A DNA stretch of 64,000 bases from Eleginops maclovinus. Lineage: Eukaryota > Chordata > Actinopteri > Perciformes > Eleginopidae. Below are positions 20,342 through 30,943 of this stretch, piece by piece (position 1 is the first letter of the stretch; every line of letters begins with the position of its first letter). The stretch is from NCBI RefSeq assembly GCF_036324505.1, contig NC_086370.1, forward strand, positions 2,359,953 to 2,423,952, in the 5' to 3' direction. The notes beneath the pieces are model-generated. The model did not search any database. It was not told the origin of the DNA and saw nothing but the letters and a program-made list of their open reading frames with translations. The position numbers were made by a program, and so were the translations under genes.

Positions 20342-20865
20342 CTACTGGTGTACCTCGGTATTGCACCATAAGTGCCTTTATTTCGCCTCGTAAGTCATAA
20401 CGAGTTCAGTTCAGCACAAGTAGTTCCCACGGTCAGAATCCAGGAGTAGAGACGTCCGTAAGTTTGTTGCTATACTAAATATCCATTAAATATATTATAT
20501 ACTATATTATAATATATTCATTTATGTAGCATGTCGAGCAAATTAGTTGTTAGTTCTTAAACGGTGCTATTGTATTGAGAGGTGTTAATGTAACTAGCCT
20601 GCTAATTTCATGTAGCTCGTGGCTATCGTTTTCATGTAGCTCGTCGCTATCATTTTGTATGTAGCTCGTGGTGATTTTGTGTAGCAATTTGACACATGGT
20701 AATTTTATGTTTTGTGCTTACTTTTAGTTTTACGGAAAGATTGAATGCTGTACTTCAGTAAAACTCTATGCAAAGGAAATTCTGGAGCCTCACTCATCTT
20801 TTTAGTTATCTATCTGCCGAACTGTTCCAAGCACGTAACGGCTAAGGCAGAAAAATTGTGTTCAT

Positions 20866-20955
20866 TTTGATCATTGTGTTCATTTTGATCATTGTGTTCA
20901 TTTTGATCATTGTGTTCATTTTGATCATTGTGTTCATTTTGATCATTGTGTTCAT
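20866..20955. repeat. 18-bp minisatellite in unit 1
   Basis: Five full units of TGTGTTCATTTTGATCAT are followed by a partial unit leading into CATCATCACATATC. In unit 2 the array is shorter and broken by a MITE. Confidence 0.95.
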
Positions 20956-21311
20956 CATCACATATCTTTGAAAACAAACGTTTAAGGTTGATTTAAGGAC
21001 CGCTTTATGAATGCCAGTACATGAAGCATGGGGGACCAATCGTTAAACTGTCGGTGTCAAACCAACGATTTCATCCTAGACAAACCAGAATTGGGGCTCA
21101 AAGTGCGAAATAGTGAACTTATCCATACTCGTATTGTAAAAGGATAGTTTAGGATTTTTTGAAGCGAAATTGTATGTACTTAGCAGTGGATCATACACAG
21201 TAGACTGCTGCCAGCAGCAAAACTAAAGCAAGCCTAATCAAATCAAGGTCAGTTTAATGTACTTTATATTATAAATGTGTACCATTTGAGCTTGCTGCCA
21301 GACAAAGTATA

Positions 21312-21576
21312 TCTCACTCTCTCCAGCAGACCAGATTCCATTGACAAAAATGGCTATTTTACTTTGCAGCACAAAGGAGTTGCTAGTCTACTGCTGCCTC
21401 ATTGAGGTCGTTTATGTAATTTAGGTAAATCACAACAAAGCTGAACTATCAACGAAGACATAGAATAGCACAATTAAACTTAATCATTGAGCCAGAAGTA
21501 GACCAGCAATTTCTGTGTGATGCAGGTAAAATAGCTGATTTTGCCAATGGAATCAGGTGTGCTGGAGAGAGTGAAT
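21312..21576. repeat. Inverted repeat (hairpin-forming), unit 1
   Basis: Left arm 21312-21397 and right arm 21491-21576 are imperfect reverse complements, about 85 bp each, around a loop of about 93 bp. Left arm start: TCACTCTCTCCAGCAGACC. Right arm end: GGTGTGCTGGAGAGAGTGA. Nothing in it resembles an exon. It may be an old MITE or a structured RNA segment of the unit. Confidence 0.8.
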
Positions 21577-21863
21577 TAACAAGCATACTCCAGTTTCCTG
21601 TCGGAAAGGGCTGCTTGATGGCAAGGTAAAGCAGGAAAAATATAAATTAATATAGTAAGTGTACACTGAAAATGGAAATGTATTTTATCAATGTAATGTT
21701 AAAACAAACACAATCTTACAGTATACAATAAAATTCATAATAATACAAAAATAAATATTAACACAGTGTTAGCATTGATATATGAGGAGATAGTTTCAAA
21801 TGTAATTTATGTGTGACTATAAGGGACTTTCTGACATCTGTTTTATATGCTTACCTGTTACAG

Positions 21864-23778
21864 ATTTGAAGAATACCAGATGAGTAGAAGCATCATAGAT
21901 GAACCACAACAGCCTTCAATCTCACAATTCTTGGACAGTCGTGTAGCGCATTACAGCATGAGTCATCCTCAGCAGAAGGCTATCACCAACGCAATACTGT
22001 CCGACTTGATTAGTGATTGCAACCATCCCCAGTCTATTGTGGAACACAAGAGTTTTCGGCACTTTCTGACAGTAATTGACAGTAGGTACAGCCCAGTGTG
22101 TCGCAGAATGTTGACATCAAAAACAGAGAGCCTCGCTGGGTAGAGACGCTCAAGATTAAAAACTCAATTGAGCAACACTGAGCATGTTTCAGTCACTGTG
22201 GACATTTGGTCTGACCGAAAGATGAGGGGATTCCTTGGTGTCACTGTCCACTGGATAGAGAAAGAGACAGCTAAAGAGAGGATACAGCTAAATACAAATC
22301 TCTTGGCCTGCAATCGCTTCAAAGGCTCACACACAGCTGAACGAATCTGTGACCAATTTGAGTCAATATGCGATGAATACAACATCAAAGATAAATTGGA
22401 CTACATTATTAGTGACAATGCTGCTAACATGCGAAAGGCATTCACTGTGTGCTTCCCCAGTGAGCAAGAGGATGATGACGGAGATCATCTTGATGACCCT
22501 GATCTCTGGTGTGACTTAACCCTGGAAGAACAGCAAACGGTAGATGCTGCTATGGCAAAGAAACAGCGCCTGCAGTGTTTTGCGCATACTCTTCAGCTGG
22601 TGGTGGGAGACGGTTTGAAAGAAACAAAAGTGGCATGTCCTTCTCTTTCCAAGTTATCAAAACTTAGCTCATTGCTGCACACAAGCACAACATTCAAAGA
22701 TGTGTTTGATAGTGAATTTGGGGAACAGAAAGGCATCCATGCTGCAGTCAACACAAGATGGAACTCAACACTGAGGCAAGTAAAGGCAGTTCTCCAGTGT
22801 GATCATCTAAAGCTCTGTGCCATTCTAGAAAAGGCTGGGCATAAGGAGTTGTCATTCACACCACGAGAGTGGAATCTGTTGAAGGAGTTGGTGGACATCT
22901 TGAAGCCGTTTGGAGAAGCAACTGATTTGACACAGGGAGAGAAGGTCGTCACCATCAGTGCAGTTGTTCGATCTGTCTTGTCCCTCAATCATCACCTTGA
23001 GAAGCTGAAGCCTCAAGTTTGTTTCCTGAGCGGCCTGGTCGGAAGTCTCCAGGCATCCCTGAACAAAAGATTTCTTGGGATCTTCATTAACGTGAAAATG
23101 GCCGGGACGAAGATGGGATCACTGCCCCCTTTTCAGACCCAGTGTACCTCAAAGCAGCCGCCTTGGATCCAGCCTTTTCTCTGCTGTGGGTGGAGCACCA
23201 TGTACTGGTCAATCGTGACATCAAGGCAGAGGTGGCACAACAAGTTAAAGGTAAATATTATTGACTTCAATGCAACTTTTTTTCTCATAGTCTGATCTTA
23301 TTGACAGCATCAATGAATGCATTTTTCAGCCTAACACTGTATCACCAACACCAATGGTAATAAGGGTTCTTTTGTTTCTGCTGTTAAATGTTTTTCCAGA
23401 ATTGATCCTGCAAGATGCTGCAGAGACTGAGCAACCTGTGCCTCTGGTTGATGAAGAAGAGCAAGAGGACCTTGGACAAGGAGAAGGGCTGTTTGCTGCA
23501 TACGATAAGAGGCAGAAGAAGGATGTTGGGACCACTCCAGCACTACAGCTAAATCACTACCTAGACACAGCTGAAGGACAGAACGCCCTTTTGTTCTGGG
23601 CACCGAACATGAAGTCTCTTCCTTCACTCTTCCGAGTGGCCACCAGAGTCTTGGCAGTGCCTGCCTCTAGTGCTCTGACTTTTCAGCCATGGTGGCATCA
23701 TACTACGTCCCCCATCGTGCACAAATGACTGACAGACTTTTGGCCAATTTGATCTTTTGCAAATGCAATGGAGCATAG
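21864..23778 (+). pseudogene. ZBED1/ZBED4-like hAT transposase gene, disabled (unit 1)
   Basis: The encoded protein resembles the fish ZBED1/4-like hAT family. Motifs in order are [15 protein letters not shown], the [10 protein letters not shown] block (second catalytic Asp region), [20 protein letters not shown] and [12 protein letters not shown]. After a frame change come DPAFSLLW and, after an intron-like gap (23251-23399), LNHYLDTAEGQNALLFW. The C-terminal RAQMTDRLLANLIFCKCN ends at a TAG (23776-23778). Breaks: an in-frame TAG at 22141-22143; a frameshift near 23100; loss of the segment that normally carries the ER-FS motif near 23672-23683; an extra C near 23707. The DNA-binding BED exon is not visible upstream. 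The catalytic Glu region is gone, so no active transposase is expected. Confidence 0.85.
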
Positions 23779-23849
23779 GGCCCTGACATAGAAAAGCACA
23801 ACTCTGTGCATTGTCATGTTCATGACACTTCACATCTAGTCCCCTTCCA

Positions 23850-23850
<1 letters not shown>

Positions 23851-23892
<42 letters not shown>
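23851..23892. repeat. (CA)n in unit 1, 42 bp
   Basis: In unit 2 the same array is 72 bp (30382-30453), so it expanded or contracted after the duplication. Confidence 0.95.
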
Positions 23893-23894
<2 letters not shown>

Positions 23895-24382
23895 ACACAC
23901 TTTTTTGGGAGTCTTGTATAAAGTGGTGACATGTTTGAAAAGGTTAAGGTTACACTTAGGTTTTGAAATGAGTTAAAAAGACTGAAATATTTTTTATAAA
24001 GTGGTAACACATTTGGAAAAGTTACATTCAACTGTTTTTGTGATCCTCCAAATACCTGTTTGAGGGTGAAGACATGTTTTTTAGTTCAAGGCTAGATTTA
24101 AGTTTCAAGGTGAAGAGTGTTTTGCAAATATGAGGATCTTTTGAGACAGTTATAGTGCAATAAGCAATGGAAATACAATGTCAGCCCTTTCTGTGGAAAT
24201 TACATTTGCCTTTGTTTATTTCAACTGTGTTTGAACAATGCTCTTGGTTTGATAAATATATACAGATCTTAAAAGCATACAGGATTTGTGTAAATATTAT
24301 TTCTCCGTTGATAAAAGGACACGAAAGAACTTGAAACTCAAACGGTAGGACTTGGGACTTGACTTGGGATTGTCGGTCAAAG

Positions 24383-26367
24383 CCTGTCGCATCTTCATAG
24401 AGCACATTGCGGGGACCATGAGAGACCATCTTCATGCTTTGGTTAAATGTAAGCCATTCTACTGCTCCTTGCTCTTTGATGGAAGCATCGACAAAGGCAC
24501 ATAAGAGAAAGAGGTGGTCAGCATCAAGTTAATTGAAAATGGCACACCAGGAATCAGATACTTGGGTAATATTTTTATTCTTCATATTCATGTGTTTGGA
24601 TCATTTGTTTTGGTATGTCTTTGATATCAATCAAAAACTCTTGTATTTCTGTAGTCAACTCCCATTTCAGTTGAAGACAATAAGAGCTGCCAGTGCCACA
24701 CAGCATGAAACTATTTAAATAACTAATTTAAATAACTATGTATTTTTCTGCTTTTGCTTTTCAGTATTACAGAGCCAGACTCATCTGATGCTGCAGGAAT
24801 ACTGAAGGCCATTAGAGGAAAGTGTAAGGAGAACCTTCTTAACCTCAGTAACTGCTTGACTGCAAAAGCAGCTGATGGGGCTTCTGTCAATTTTGGGACG
24901 ACAAACGGTGTCCTTACCCATCTCCAGCAGGAATCCGCTTTGTGGATGATCAAGGTGCACTGCGTCGCCCACAGGCTTGAGCTGTGCCTGAAGGGTGCTT
25001 TTAAAGATTCTTACTTCACACAGGTATGTTTAATTAACAATACATTTTGAAAAAATAGTTTGCTAAGGTTTTGCTACATGTTCTACTTGTATACTATTGT
25101 TTACACCATCACAGTATGGAAGAATTTGCTTATGTTGTTTTTTCCGCCTCAGATTGATGAGCTGCTCATGCACCTCTACTCCCTGTACCGTCGTTCCAGC
25201 AAGAAATGGAATGAGCTAAAGGCCATTGGAGAGGCTCTTGAAGAGCATGTCATGAAGCCAAGTCGCTCTCAGGGCACAAGATGGATAAACCACTGGCGAA
25301 AGGCCTTATCCTCCCTCGCCTCCAACTACAGATGCATCATAGCACACCTTCTGGAAAGGCAGGAGGATTCTGGACCAGATAAGCAGAAGCTCAAGGCTTA
25401 CTGGCGGCACCTAACATCATCCACGTTTGTCCTTTACATGGCCTTGTACCAGGATCTGCTGGCAGACCTGGCAGAGCTCTCCCTTGACTTACAGTCAGAT
25501 GAGCTGTCCCTTTCCTCTGTCAGCAGCAGGGTCATGACTTCCCAGGCTGTTCTGCTGAGACAGAAGGAACAACCTGGCCCCTACCTGCACCCTGTCATCA
25601 CTGCCTTCACCAACACTAGCCGCACTGGTGTCTTTATGTACAAGGGAGTGGAGATCAGCACCTCATCAACATCTGCTGAGTCCTTCCATCGCCAAAGGAG
25701 TGAAATAGTTAACACCATCACTGCATGTATTGGTCAGCGTTTCTCCACATTCTCCACAGATCCTGTGCTCCTGGCTGCTGAAGTCTTCGATCCTGTTAAC
25801 ATGACAGCTGAAGATATCGTCAGTGCCCTTCAGCAGTATGGAGACAGTGAGCTGCGTAAGCTTTGCGAGCATTTTGAGCCACTTCTCACCATTAATGGCT
25901 GCAATGTGGCAGAGGTGGAGAGGGAATGGTTAAAAGCCAAATATGATATTGTGCATCACCACAAGAGGGAGGCCTTCCTTGTGCTTTGGCAGAGGATGCT
26001 GACGGAAAAGGAGAGCAAGTACCCCAACTTACTACATCTCGTCAGGATTGTCCTGGTATTCCCTGTTTCCACATCTCAAGTGGAGCGCCAGTTTTCCACA
26101 ATGAAGCGTATACAAGGAGACTGGTGCTTAAGGCTGAAGACTTCGACCATCGAGGATCTCCTTTTAATCAAATCCCAGGGCTGTGACCCTGTTGTATATG
26201 AGAGCGAGGAGGTAGTGGCAAGATGGTGGGCAGCTGGCCTCTTGAGAAAGAGACCAAACATTCAACCATATGGGCCAAGACTGAACTTCAACCCTGACCC
26301 ACAGGAGGCTAGCCCTACTCCACTTACCTCCCTATGTCCATCCTCAAGTGATGATGAGTCAGATTAA
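24383..26367 (+). pseudogene. ZNF862-like hAT-derived gene, exons with one shared stop (unit 1)
   Basis: Three exon-like blocks are visible: about 24383-24565 (IFIEHIAGTMRDHLHAL, LLFDGSIDKGT), 24765-25023 (ITEPDSSDAAGILKAI, DGASVNFGTTNGV, VHCVAHRLELCL) and 25153-26367, a long terminal exon that stays open to TAA. They join in phase. The terminal exon includes SQGTRWINHWRKAL and the hAT C-terminal block STSQVERQFSTMKRIQ with its conserved Glu, and ends in an acidic SSSDDESD. The first block has an in-frame TAA at 24502-24504. The zinc-finger N-terminus is not visible. The long terminal exon is intact, so a truncated protein or a spliced variant cannot be excluded. Confidence 0.78.
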
Positions 26368-26545
26368 AGAAACTCTCTCTAATCCTAACCCTTGACCCTT
26401 GAAGGCTGTTTCTTCTGCTCTGAAATTAAATATATTTGTTACATATTAATAGAATTTTTTTATTTGATTTGGATTTTTGAATGGGAGAAGTAGTAGATTG
26501 AAAACATACCAAACACTAATTATTCAAAGTACAGTATTTCAATTT

Positions 26546-26715
26546 CCATCCATCCATCCATCCATCCATCCATCCATCCATACATCCATCCATCCATCCA
26601 TCCATCCATCCATCCATCCATCCATCCATCCATCCATACATCCATACATCCATACATCCATACATCCATCCATACATCCATCCATCCATCCATACATCCA
26701 TACATCCATCCATAC
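26546..26715. repeat. (TCCA)n array ending unit 1
   Basis: A tetranucleotide array of CCAT units with scattered CATA variants, about 170 bp. The equivalent in unit 2 is longer and more regular. Confidence 0.96.
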
Positions 26716-27297
26716 AAAGCTGTTTTTGTACCTCGGTATTGCACCATAAGTGCCTTTATTTCGCCTCGTAAGTCATAACGAGTTCAGTTCAGCACAAGTA
26801 GTTCCCACGGTCAGAATCCAGGAGTAGAGACGTCCGTAAGTTTGTTGCTATACTAAATATCCATTAAATATATTATATACTATATTATAATATATTCATT
26901 TATGTAGCATGTCGAGCAAATTAGTTGTTAGTTCTTAAACGGTGCTATTGTATTGAGAGGTGTTAATGTAACTAGCCTGCTAATTTCATGTTGCTCGTGG
27001 CTATCGTTTTCATGTAGCTCGTCGCTATCATTTTGTATGTAGCTCGTGGTGATTTTGTGTAGCAATTTCACACATGGTAATTTTATGTTTTGTGCTTACT
27101 TTTAGTTTTACGGAAAGATTGAATGCTGTACTTCAGTAAAACTCTATGCAAAGGAAATTCTGGAGCCTCACTCATCTTTTTAGTTATCTATCTGCCGAAC
27201 TGTTCCAAGCACGTAACGGCTAGGGCAGAAAAATTGTGTTCATTTTGATCATTGTGTTCATTTTGATCATTGTGTTCATTTTGATCATTGTGTTCAT

Positions 27298-27447
27298 AGG
27301 CGCCGATTTATGTTTCTGCCGGTGGGTGCTCTAAAAAGTTTAAAGCCCGACCCTCGACAATCTCCGTGTGTGCGGTTAAATCTCCGTGGGTGCTCGGCAA
27401 TCTCCGTGGGTGCTCGGGCCCCGAAGCACCCACGGTATCGGCGCCTA
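27298..27447. mobile_element. Short MITE with perfect terminal inverted repeats, unit 2 only
   Basis: The insert sits in the middle of the 18-bp minisatellite of unit 2. With flanks it begins TCATAGGCGCCGAT and ends ATCGGCGCCTATGA, exact reverse complements over 14 bp. The interior has repeated CTCCGTGGGTGCTCGG words and no ORF. Unit 1 has the uninterrupted minisatellite, so this arrived after the tandem duplication. The superfamily is not assigned; the target duplication is obscured by the repetitive target. Confidence 0.85.
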
Positions 27448-27842
27448 TGATTGTGTTCATTTTGATCATTGTGTTCATCATCACATATCATTGAAAACAA
27501 ACGTTTAAGGTTGATTTAAGGACCGCTTTATGAATGCCAGTACATGAAGCATGGGGGACCAATCGTTAAACTGTCGGTGTCAAACCAACGATTTCATCCT
27601 AGACAAACCAGAATTGGGGCTCAAAGTGCAAAATAGTGAACTTATCCATACTCATATTGTAAAAGGATAGTTTAGGATTTTTTGAAGCGAGATTGTATGT
27701 ACTTAGCAGCTAGTCAGTGGATCATACACAGTAGACTGCTGCCTGTAGCAAAATTTAAGCAAGCCTAGTCAAATCAAGGTCAGTTTAATGTACTTTATAT
27801 TATAAATGTGTATAATTTGAGCTTGCTGCCAGACAAAGTATA

Positions 27843-28107
27843 TCTCACTCTCTCCAGCACACCAGATTCCATTGACAAAAATGGCTATTTTACTTTGCAG
27901 CACAAAGGAGTTGCTAGTCTACTGCTGCCTCATTGAGGTCGTGTATGTAATTTAGGTAAATCACAACAAAGCTGAACTATCAACGAAGACATAGAATAGC
28001 ACAATTAAACTTAATCATTGAGCCAGAAGTAGACCAGCAATTTCTGTGTGATGCAGGTAAAATAGCTGATTTTGCCAATGGAATCAGGTGTGCTGGAGAG
28101 AGTGAAT
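27843..28107. repeat. Inverted repeat (hairpin-forming), unit 2
   Basis: The counterpart of 21312-21576, with arms 27843-27928 and 28022-28107. At one arm position unit 2 pairs better than unit 1 (CAGCACACC here, CAGCAGACC in unit 1). Confidence 0.8.
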
Positions 28108-28394
28108 TAACAAGCATACTCCAGTTTCCTGTCGGAAAGGGCTGCTTGATGGCAAGGTAAAGCAGGAAAAATATAAATTAATATAGTAAGTGTACACTGA
28201 AAATGGAAATGTATTTTATCAATGTAATGTTAAAACAAACACAATCTTACAGTATACAATAAAATTCATAATAATACAAAAATAAATATTAACACAGTGT
28301 TAGCATTGATATATGAGGAGATAGTTTCAAATGTAATTTATGTGTGACTATAAGGGACTTTCTGACATCTGTTTTATATGCTTACCTGTTACAG

Positions 28395-30309
28395 ATTTGA
28401 AGAATACCAGATGAGTAGAAGCATCATAGATGAACCACAACAGCCTTCAATCTCACAATTCTTGGACAGTCGTGTAGCGCATTACAGCATGAGTCATCCT
28501 CAGCAGAAGGCTATCACCAACGCAATACTGTCCGACTTGATTAGTGATTGCAACCATCCCCAGTCTATTGTGGAACACAAGAGTTTTCGGCACTTTCTGA
28601 CAGTAATTGACAGTAGGTACAGCCCAGTGTGTCGCAGAATGTTGACATCAAAAACAGAGAGCCTCGCTGGGTAGAGACGTTCAAGATTAAAAACTCAATT
28701 GAGCAACACTGAGCATGTTTCAGTCACTGTGGACATTTGGTCTGACCGAAAGATGAGGGGATTCCTTGGTGTCACTGTCCACTGGATAGAGAAAGAGACA
28801 GCTAAAGAGAGGATACAGCTAAATACAAATCTCTTGGCCTGCAATCGCTTCAAAGGCTCACACACAGCTGAACGAATCTGTGACCAATTTGAGTCAATAT
28901 GCGATGAATACAACATCAAAGATAAATTGGACTACATTATTAGTGACAATGCTGCTAACATGCGAAAGGCATTCACTGTGTGCTTCCCCAGTGAGCAAGA
29001 GGATGATGACGGAGATCATCTTGATGACCCTGATCTCTGGTGTGACTTAACCCTGGAAGAACAGCAAACGGTAGATGCTGCTATGGCAAAGAAACAGCGC
29101 CTGCAGTGTTTTGCGCATACTCTTCAGCTGGTGGTGGGAGACGGTTTGAAAGAAACAAAAGTGGCATGTCCTTCTCTTTCCAAGTTATCAAAACTTAGCT
29201 CATTGCTGCACACAAGCACAACATTCAAAGATGTGTTTGATAGTGAATTTGGGGAACAGAAAGGCATCCATGCTGCAGTCAACACAAGATGGAACTCAAC
29301 ACTGAGGCAAGTAAAGGCAGTTCTCCAGTGTGATCATCTAAAGCTCTGTGCCATTCTAGAAAAGGCTGGGCATAAGGAGTTGTCATTCACACCACGAGAG
29401 TGGAATCTGTTGAAGGAGTTGGTGGACATCTTGAAGCCGTTTGGAGAAGCAACTGATTTGACACAGGGAGAGAAGGTCGTCACCATCAGTGCAGTTGTTC
29501 GATCTGTCTTGTCCCTCAATCATCACCTTGAGAAGCTGAAGCCTCAAGTTTGTTTCCTGAGCGGCCTGGTCGGAAGTCTCCTGGCATCCCTGAACAAAAG
29601 ATTTCTTGGGATCTTCATTAACGTGAAAATGGCCGGGACGAAGATGGGATCACTGCCCCCTTTTCAGACCCAGTGTACCTCAAAGCAGCCGCCTTGGATC
29701 CAGCCTTTTCTCTGCTGTGGGTGGAGAACCATGTACTGGTCAATCGTGACATCAAGGCAGAGGTGGCACAACAAGTTAAAGGTAAATATTATTGACTTCA
29801 ATGCAACTTTTTTTCTCATAGTCTGATCTTATTGACAGCATCAATGAATGCATTTTTCAGCCTAACACTGTATCACCAACACCAATGGTAATAAGGGTTC
29901 TTTTGTTTCTGCTGTTAAATGTTTTTCCAGAATTGATCCTGCAAGATGCTGCAGAGACTGAGCAACCTGTGCCTCTGGTTGATGAAGAAGAGCAAGAGGA
30001 CCTTGGACAAGGAGAAGGGCTGTTTGCTGCATACGATAAGAGGCAGAAGAAGGATGTTGGGACCACTCCAGCACTACAGCTAAATCACTACCTAGACACA
30101 GCTGAAGGACAGAACGCCCTTTTGTTCTGGGCACCGAACATGAAGTCTCTTCCTTCACTCTTCCGAGTGGCCACCAGAGTCTTGGCAGTGCCTGCCTCTA
30201 GTGCTCTGACTTTTCAGCCATGGTGGCATCATACTACGTCCCCCATCGTGCACAAATGACTGACAGACTTTTGGCCAATTTGATCTTTTGCAAATGCAAT
30301 GGAGCATAG
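28395..30309 (+). pseudogene. ZBED1/ZBED4-like hAT transposase gene, disabled (unit 2)
   Basis: The same structure as the unit 1 copy, including the same in-frame TAG (28672-28674), the same downstream frameshifts and the same missing ER-FS segment. The lesions therefore predate the duplication. Only scattered substitutions separate the copies, for example Gln to Leu near 29582 and Ser to Arg near 29727. Confidence 0.85.
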
Positions 30310-30380
30310 GGCCCTGACATAGAAAAGCACAACTCTGTGCATTGTCATGTTCATGACACTTCACATCTAGTCCCCTTCCA

Positions 30381-30381
<1 letters not shown>

Positions 30382-30453
<72 letters not shown>
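30382..30453. repeat. (CA)n in unit 2, 72 bp
   Basis: 30 bp longer than the 42-bp array in unit 1, which accounts for the offset change from 6531 to 6561. Confidence 0.95.
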
Positions 30454-30455
<2 letters not shown>

Positions 30456-30943
30456 ACACACTTTTTTGGGAGTCTTGTATAAAGTGGTGACATGTTTGAA
30501 AAGGTTAAGGTTACACTTAGGTTTTGAAATGAGTTAAAAAGACTGAAATATTTTTTATAAAGTGGTAACACATTTGGAAAAGTTACATTCAACTGTTTTT
30601 GTGATCCTCCAAATACCTGTTTGAGGGTGAAGACATGTTTTTTAGTTCAAGGCTAGATTTAAGTTTCAAGGTGAAGAGTGTTTTGCAAATATGAGGATCT
30701 TTTGAGACAGTTATAGTGCAATAAGCAATGGAAATACAATGTCAGCCCTTTCTGTGGAAATTACATTTGCCTTTGTTTATTTCAACTGTGTTTGAACAAT
30801 GCTCTTGGTTTGATAAATATATACAGATCTTAAAAGCATACAGGATTTGTGTAAATATTATTTCTCCGTTGATAAAAGGACACGAAAGAACTTGAAACTC
30901 AAACGGTAGGACTTGGGACTTGACTTGGGATTGTCGGTCAAAA

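Larger units (their letters stand above)
20309..26716. repeat. Tandem unit 1 (two hAT-derived genes, hairpin, minisatellite)
   Basis: The unit is nearly identical over its whole length to 26717-33300, with a handful of substitutions plus length changes in simple repeats and one MITE insertion. Recognisable order: leader with GTACCTCGGTATTGCACC, an 18-bp minisatellite, a hairpin, the ZBED1/4-like pseudogene, (CA)n, the ZNF862-like gene and (TCCA)n. The left edge is blurred: AAAGCTGTTTT occurs in both units, but unit 2 lacks about 28 bp after it. Confidence 0.93.

Noticed and set aside
20876..20960. Minus-strand ORF with repeated IKMNTM units
   Set aside because: Translation of the 18-bp minisatellite.
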